Source: Marinilactibacillus kalidii (GTDB taxonomy: Bacteria > Bacillota > Bacilli > Lactobacillales > Carnobacteriaceae_A). From it: 36,475 nt of DNA. Below are positions 32,799 to 36,475 of the stretch, piece after piece. The position numbers and the translations under genes are program-made. The stretch lies in NCBI RefSeq assembly GCF_017599325.1, contig NZ_JAGFVM010000012.1, positions 1 to 36,475 of the forward strand, in the 5' to 3' direction. The first letter of the stretch is position 1, and each line of letters starts with the position of its first letter. The notes under the pieces were generated by a model, which worked only from the letters and a program-made list of their open reading frames with translations, ran no database searches and had not been told where the DNA came from.

Positions 32799-32856
32799 GG
32801 CATACCTCTTGTTTCTGTATCAAAAAGACCTTTGCTTCTGGTTCAAATACCCTCAT
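32782..32856 (-). CDS. Possible short leader frame overlapping the DUF1275 start
   Basis: A 24-codon frame (it begins MRVFEPEAKVFLIQKQ) with GGGAG 9 bases before its ATG. It ends four codons inside the DUF1275 gene in another frame, after reading through that gene's ribosome site. The arrangement could couple translation of the two, but a chance frame is equally possible. No known leader peptide motif is present. Confidence 0.28.
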   Translation of the reverse strand: MRVFEPEAKVFLIQKQEVCHEYTC

Positions 32857-32900
32857 CTTAAAATACTCCCTCAATCTATCGATCTTTCAACGTGTTTTGT

Positions 32901-32930
32901 TTTATACACTTACTATAAAACAAATCCCAA
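32901..32930 (-). promoter_or_regulatory. Promoter of the DUF1275 gene
   Basis: Read on the minus strand: TTGGGA, an 18-base spacer, TATAAA. It gives a leader of about 95 bases. Confidence 0.55.
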
Positions 32931-32964
32931 GATAAAACATCTATTCTAGCTGTTCTACCTTAGA

Positions 32965-33000
32965 TAAATAGCCTTATCCAATAATGGAAAAGGCTATTTA
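32965..33000 (-). terminator. Hairpin downstream of the chemoreceptor gene
   Basis: A 16-position stem (32965-32980 with 32985-33000) with one mismatch and a 4-base loop. A/T-rich stem ends stand in for a T run. It lies about 50 bases after the chemoreceptor stop and probably ends that transcript. Confidence 0.6.
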
Positions 33001-33050
33001 AACATTATTCTGACGCGATAGAACGTTTAATCACTTAAAGATCATTAGGA

Positions 33051-34733
33051 TTAAACTTCAAATCTTTCAACAAGATGATTCAATTCTTCTGCTAGTTTAG
33101 CTAATTCTTCAGAACTGGTAGATACTTCCTGCATGGTACTCGTTGTTTGTTCTGCTGAGGCTGCTGTCTCTTCAATACCAGCAGCAGATTCCTCTGATAG
33201 GCTAGCGATATCTTCAATACGTCCATGCATCTCGTTGGTTTGCGCTTTATTATTCAAGAGTACTTCCGTAATATCTTTGATAGCCTCTCCCATTCGTGAA
33301 ATTGAAACAGAAATCTCATTAAATGTTTCTCCGGTTTGCTTAATTTGAGCCGTCCCTTTTTCCACTTCATGATAGCCCGATTCTAATTCGGTGGCAACTT
33401 TAGATGATTCCAATTGAATATCTTGAACGATATCTGTAATATCCACAACTGATGACGACACTTGTTCTGCCAATTTTCTAATTTCATCAGCGACGACGGC
33501 AAAACCTTTACCTTGTTCGCCCACTCTGGCTGCTTCAATAGCTGCATTAAGGGCTAATAAGTTTGTTTGTTCAGCAATAGACTCGATCACTCTTACTAAT
33601 TCAGTCACTTTTCCTGCCTTGCCATCAAGTGCTTTCACGCCATAAACGGAGTCTTTAACGATTCGGTCAATCGTTTGCATTTGTGAAACAGATGATGACA
33701 TATTCTCTTTACCTTTAATTGTGGTATCTTGCACATCGTGAGAAGTTTGTAATACTTGATCACTTTTAGCCGAAGACATCTCAATCGTGTGCGCAAAATG
33801 ATTCATCGTATCTGCTAGATCATTCGTGTACCCTGCCTGTGACTCAGATCCTGTTGCCAATTCTTGCATGGTTACCGCGACTTGTTCCGAACCTAAAACA
33901 ACTTCGTTCGTCGATTTTGTCAATTCTTCACTTGAACTTAGCACTCGTGTCGTTGCGTTAGAAACAGCGCCAATCAATTCTTTCAACGCGATTTGCATCT
34001 GTACTGTCGTGTTAACTAATACACCGATTTCATCTTTGCGCTTAGATGCTGTTAGTTCTTCTGTTAAATCACCATTTGCGATTCTATCTAATTTCTTAGC
34101 CGTTTCTCTCATCGGTGCACCAATCAATTTACCCATAAAAACACCAACACATATAGCAAAGATTACAGCAAAAATATTCGCTATAATAATGATCGTGCGC
34201 ATAATACTATATATTCCCTTGCTACGCTCATATGATACGCTAGCTTCTTGATCTACAATATCGATTAATTCTGTTAAATTTTCACTGACTAGTTGAAAAG
34301 GTTCTGCGCCTCTTCCTAATCCTATCAACGTTTCCTCATACTGCTCAGCTGTTAGCAAAGCCACGTTATCTCTTACGATTCCTGAGAACGTTTCCCAATT
34401 ACTAGTCAGTTCATCGAATTTTTCTTTTTCTGTAGGTTCCAATGAACGATCACTATATTTCTCAATCATAAGAGACACTTCATCTAAATTCTCTAACGCT
34501 TTTTGACCTCTTTCAGGATCTTCATTAGCTACCCCGGAAAGCATCTGCACGCGTGTATTCTCCATTGTCTTCGACATATCTGTTAAAACAATGGTTGGTT
34601 CTAAGCGATTATCATACATGTGACTCATCTCATCATTCATTTCTCTAATACCTAAGTAAGAAAGTGTACCAACTATAATAACGATTAAAGCGATGAATAA
34701 ATAGGAAACCATTAACTTTGCTGTTATCTTCAA
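33051..34733 (-). CDS. Methyl-accepting chemotaxis protein
   Basis: A 560-residue membrane chemoreceptor. Transmembrane helix 1 is at about 8-28, a four-helix-bundle extracellular sensor follows (about 29-178), and helix 2 is at 179-200. A HAMP domain lies at about 201-255 ([20 protein letters not shown]). The cytoplasmic signalling coiled coil has its hairpin tip at [20 protein letters not shown], followed by [14 protein letters not shown]. It ends FEV without an NWETF-like receptor tether. It starts with TTG, set by AAGGAGG 8 bases upstream. It binds CheA/CheW, whose genes are not in the window. The upstream promoter is of the motility sigma type. Confidence 0.94.
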   Translation of the reverse strand: MKITAKLMVSYLFIALIVIIVGTLSYLGIREMNDEMSHMYDNRLEPTIVLTDMSKTMENTRVQMLSGVANEDPERGQKALENLDEVSLMIEKYSDRSLEPTEKEKFDELTSNWETFSGIVRDNVALLTAEQYEETLIGLGRGAEPFQLVSENLTELIDIVDQEASVSYERSKGIYSIMRTIIIIANIFAVIFAICVGVFMGKLIGAPMRETAKKLDRIANGDLTEELTASKRKDEIGVLVNTTVQMQIALKELIGAVSNATTRVLSSSEELTKSTNEVVLGSEQVAVTMQELATGSESQAGYTNDLADTMNHFAHTIEMSSAKSDQVLQTSHDVQDTTIKGKENMSSSVSQMQTIDRIVKDSVYGVKALDGKAGKVTELVRVIESIAEQTNLLALNAAIEAARVGEQGKGFAVVADEIRKLAEQVSSSVVDITDIVQDIQLESSKVATELESGYHEVEKGTAQIKQTGETFNEISVSISRMGEAIKDITEVLLNNKAQTNEMHGRIEDIASLSEESAAGIEETAASAEQTTSTMQEVSTSSEELAKLAEELNHLVERFEV

Positions 34734-34791
34734 CGTTTCTTCCTCCTTGTAATAAAACTGATGTTACATCATAAATGCTTATCCACACTTA

Positions 34792-34818
34792 TTATCGGAG
34801 GCTTAATTTCACAATTAA
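34792..34818 (-). promoter_or_regulatory. Sigma-D (sigma-28)-like promoter of the chemoreceptor
   Basis: Read on the minus strand: TTAA, a 15-base spacer, TCCGATAA. This differs by one base in each box from the motility sigma consensus (TAAA, 14-16 bases, GCCGATAA/T). It lies about 60 bases before the TTG start, and no good sigma-A promoter was found in the same gap. Confidence 0.58.
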
Positions 34819-34948
34819 TATAGAAAAGCTTCGATATTGTGACAGATTATCCACAATTGTCAGGTTATTGTTTATTATTTAAAAACAAATTTGCTCATTC
34901 ATTCACTTTGAATGCTTCATTTCTTTGATACAGACTATGCAATTAACG

Positions 34949-34984
34949 AAAAAAGGACTATTATCATTAGATAACAGTCCTTTT
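34949..34984 (-). terminator. Terminator of the small-protein operon
   Basis: A 15-position stem (34951-34965 with 34970-34984) with one mismatch and a 4-base loop. On the minus strand it ends in six T. It lies 30 bases after the stop of the 48-residue protein. Confidence 0.78.
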
Positions 34985-35013
34985 AAATGGGCATTCTTCC
35001 ATTAAGATTTATT

Positions 35014-35160
35014 CTAAAACCACTGCGCTAATGCTCTTCCCACTTCTTTGCCCATTTCAAATAGGGTATCGATGTTTGGAATGATTGCTATGCCGAAAAA
35101 AATACCCCATAATAACCATTTGAGCCATTTCATACCTTCTACTGATTGATTTTTTTTCAT
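35014..35160 (-). CDS. 48-residue Trp-rich membrane-active or membrane protein
   Basis: A short frame of 48 codons (it opens MKKNQSVEGMKWLKWLLWGI). It has a hydrophobic helix at about residues 12-28 with three Trp in its first part, then a charged stretch and a C-terminal LAQWF. AGGAG sits 8 bases before the ATG and a good terminator follows, which supports it as a real gene. It begins 18 bases after the stop of the 55-residue protein upstream, so the two form an operon. I do not recognise a family. A small single-helix membrane protein is most likely. A peptide toxin or leaderless bacteriocin is possible but not supported by any specific motif. Confidence 0.6.
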   Translation of the reverse strand: MKKNQSVEGMKWLKWLLWGIFFGIAIIPNIDTLFEMGKEVGRALAQWF

Positions 35161-35178
35161 AAAAATTTGCTCCTTTAG

Positions 35179-35346
35179 CTAGTCTTTTTCTGTATGTACG
35201 TTCCTTTTCTCCTGATGATGCAGACTGCCGTATATTAACGCACACGAAGTAAGCATCGTCACTGTCATTATATTTATTTCAGTTGTTCCATAATATAGAT
35301 CAAGCGCAATCTTGATTCCAAAGTATCCAAAAGTAAAAATCAACAT
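35179..35346 (-). CDS. 55-residue small membrane protein
   Basis: A 55-codon frame (MLIFTFGYFGIKIALDLYYG at the start) with two hydrophobic stretches, at about residues 1-18 and 25-41, and a charged His/Lys/Glu tail. The start is unsettled: the ATG at 35346 follows AAAGGG directly, and an in-frame GTG at 35358 would add four residues but lacks a ribosome site. An in-frame TAA lies just above. It is the first gene of a two-gene operon with the 48-residue protein. No family is recognised. Confidence 0.5.
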   Translation of the reverse strand: MLIFTFGYFGIKIALDLYYGTTEINIMTVTMLTSCALIYGSLHHQEKRNVHTEKD

Positions 35347-35411
35347 CCCTTTAAACACTTTTTAAATTCTAGGCATTTTTTTTAATAAAATGACTTATTT
35401 TTTTCTTTTTC

Positions 35412-35438
35412 TGAATTGTCAATATAAGCTAGACAAAT
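35412..35438. repeat. IS30 left terminal inverted repeat
   Basis: It pairs with 36447-36473 at 24 of 27 positions. The transposase stop codon (35419-35421) lies inside this repeat. Confidence 0.85.
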
Positions 35439-36378
35439 ACGACCCATCAATATAACTCAAAAATACTTCTAAGGGTGTTTGATAATTTAGTGATTTTCTA
35501 GGGATTCGGTTTCGTCTATCGGCTACGCCTGATACAAAATTCTGATCTACTAAATTAAAATCCATTTCTTTAGGTAGGCCATTTCGTCGCAGTAAACCAT
35601 TTGAATTTTCGTTCAAAGCCCTTTGTGAAGGCGTACCTGGATCTGCAAAATAAATGGACACATCATGTTGGTTGCAGATTGACTTCCAGTTTGAGAACTC
35701 TTTACCACAATCAAAAGTAATGGACTTAAATAGACATTTGGGAATAGAACTGAACCATTGGTTCAAGGTGGTTTCTATATCAACTGCTTTACGTCCTTCT
35801 GGTTTTAACGTGATGATGACTTTCGAAAGTCTTTCGACTAACGTTATAATGGCGCTTTTGTGGTGTACACCAACAATGGTGTCTCCTTCCAAATGTCCAA
35901 ACTCTTCCTTAAATAAAGGATAATCGGTTGTTCTTTCTTCAATCGTTCTTTTAAATGCTTGTTTTCCTCGACGTTCTTTATGACCATTGGGCTTTCTTTT
36001 TCCCTTCATGGGAAGTAAAGCTTCGTCGAATAGGTGTTCATTGAATCGACGATAAAGCGTTCGGACCGAGCATCCAATAGGCTGTTCCGATCTACCAATA
36101 ATGACATCGGGCGTCCAGCCTTTAGCAACTTGATCCTTGATATAGTCCTGTTGTTTAATAGGAAGAATGATTTTCTTTCGTCCGCAACGTTTTTTATTCA
36201 ATTTGTATTGTCGATAATAGTCAAGAATTGTAACACCTTGCTTTAAAGCCGTAACGACGTTATGGATAGTTTGCCTTGAACGATTAATCAATTGAGCGAT
36301 TCTAGCGGTTGATACATTATTATGGTAATACGATTCTATCAATACAAGCTCGTCCGTGGTAATATGGGAATAGGTCAT
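35419..36378 (-). CDS. IS30-family transposase
   Basis: A 319-residue DDE transposase, full length and without frameshift. The N-terminal helix-turn-helix (STARIAQLINRSRQTIHNVV) is of the IS30 type. The catalytic core shows Asp in HLEGDTIVG, Asp in ITFDCGKEF and Glu in LNENSNGLLRR, followed by the FNLVDQNFVSGVADRRNRIPRKSLNYQTP-type C-terminus in which IS30 proteins recognise RKxLxxxTP. TAGGAGTG precedes the ATG. The reading frame ends within the left inverted repeat. It is probably still active. Confidence 0.93.
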   Translation of the reverse strand: MTYSHITTDELVLIESYYHNNVSTARIAQLINRSRQTIHNVVTALKQGVTILDYYRQYKLNKKRCGRKKIILPIKQQDYIKDQVAKGWTPDVIIGRSEQPIGCSVRTLYRRFNEHLFDEALLPMKGKRKPNGHKERRGKQAFKRTIEERTTDYPLFKEEFGHLEGDTIVGVHHKSAIITLVERLSKVIITLKPEGRKAVDIETTLNQWFSSIPKCLFKSITFDCGKEFSNWKSICNQHDVSIYFADPGTPSQRALNENSNGLLRRNGLPKEMDFNLVDQNFVSGVADRRNRIPRKSLNYQTPLEVFLSYIDGSYLSSLY

Positions 36379-36446
36379 TCGTGATCACTCCTAATGTTTT
36401 CTTTGGTCGGAAAATACATTTTGAGTGTACCACGAATGGCTTTTTT

Positions 36447-36473
36447 ATTTGTCTAGCTTAATTTTACAATTCA
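36447..36473. repeat. IS30 right terminal inverted repeat
   Basis: Inverted partner of 35412-35438, upstream of the transposase start. Confidence 0.85.
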
Positions 36474-36475
36474 CG

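Larger units (their letters stand above)
35412..36473 (-). mobile_element. Complete IS30-family insertion sequence
   Basis: About 1062 bases bounded by imperfect terminal inverted repeats of 27 bases (35412-35438 and 36447-36473), 24 of 27 matching, with the outer TGAATTGT and the inner TAAGCTAGACAAAT nearly constant. One intact transposase gene fills it. Only two bases remain to the right, and they do not match the left flank, so a target duplication cannot be confirmed. The right end of the element is close to the window edge. Confidence 0.88.

Noticed and set aside
33826-34251. A 141-codon plus-strand frame opposite the chemoreceptor
   Set aside because: Antisense shadow of a well-conserved gene with no ribosome site or family resemblance.
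35057-35245. A 62-codon minus-strand frame
   Set aside because: It begins at a GTG without a ribosome site and runs across two better supported small frames (35014-35160 and 35179-35346) in another reading frame.
1-36475. CRISPR array, tRNA, rRNA or riboswitch
   Set aside because: I looked for regular repeats, tRNA-like cloverleaf ends and known leader motifs and saw none. A covariance-model search would be needed to exclude small RNAs fully.

Overview
The window reads as chromosomal DNA of a low-GC Gram-positive bacterium of the order Lactobacillales. It is AT-rich by eye (not computed), uses strong AGGAGG-type ribosome binding sites with several GTG and TTG starts, and nearly every gene or operon ends in a hairpin terminator. 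A chemoreceptor behind a sigma-D-like promoter suggests a motile cell, and a PdxR-PdxST pair makes vitamin B6. My best guess is a motile member of Carnobacteriaceae (Alkalibacterium or Marinilactibacillus type). This is inferred from gene content and not proven. No tRNA, rRNA, CRISPR array or prophage was seen.

Layout. 1-5.6 kb is a stress-response block: three paralogous YflT-like (general stress protein 17M) acidic proteins, two of them behind near-identical promoters, interleaved with an HTH/DUF2975 pair, an ECF sigma factor with its DUF4179 anti-sigma gene, and an atypical histidine phosphatase. 5.7-10.8 kb holds a luciferase-like flavin oxidoreductase, a small membrane protein, an alpha/beta hydrolase, an orphan circularly permuted glycine-betaine-type binding lipoprotein and an aldehyde dehydrogenase.

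11.1-20.9 kb is the most interesting region. A five-gene minus-strand operon encodes an FdrA-DUF1116 fusion, a DUF2877 protein, an MFS transporter, carbamate kinase and a dicarboxylate-type symporter. A divergent pair encodes a PucR-family regulator and a GxSxG hydrolase. The E. coli counterparts FdrA, YlbE and YlbF are known as AllF, AllG and AllH, oxamate carbamoyltransferase. The operon is therefore predicted to split a carbamoylated substrate such as oxalurate by phosphate into carbamoyl phosphate, which carbamate kinase would use to make ATP. The upstream allantoin-pathway enzymes are absent, so the substrate probably comes in through one of the two transporters.

20.9-32.8 kb is a set of mostly single genes: a flavin amine oxidase-like protein, a small AAA ATPase, a MazG-like pyrophosphohydrolase, a methyltransferase, two GNAT acetyltransferases, a HAD hydrolase, a glutathionyl-hydroquinone reductase-like protein, pdxS-pdxT with divergent pdxR, a MepB-family protein and a DUF1275 membrane protein. 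33-36.5 kb holds the chemoreceptor, two very small membrane proteins of 55 and 48 residues, and a complete IS30-family insertion sequence at the right edge.
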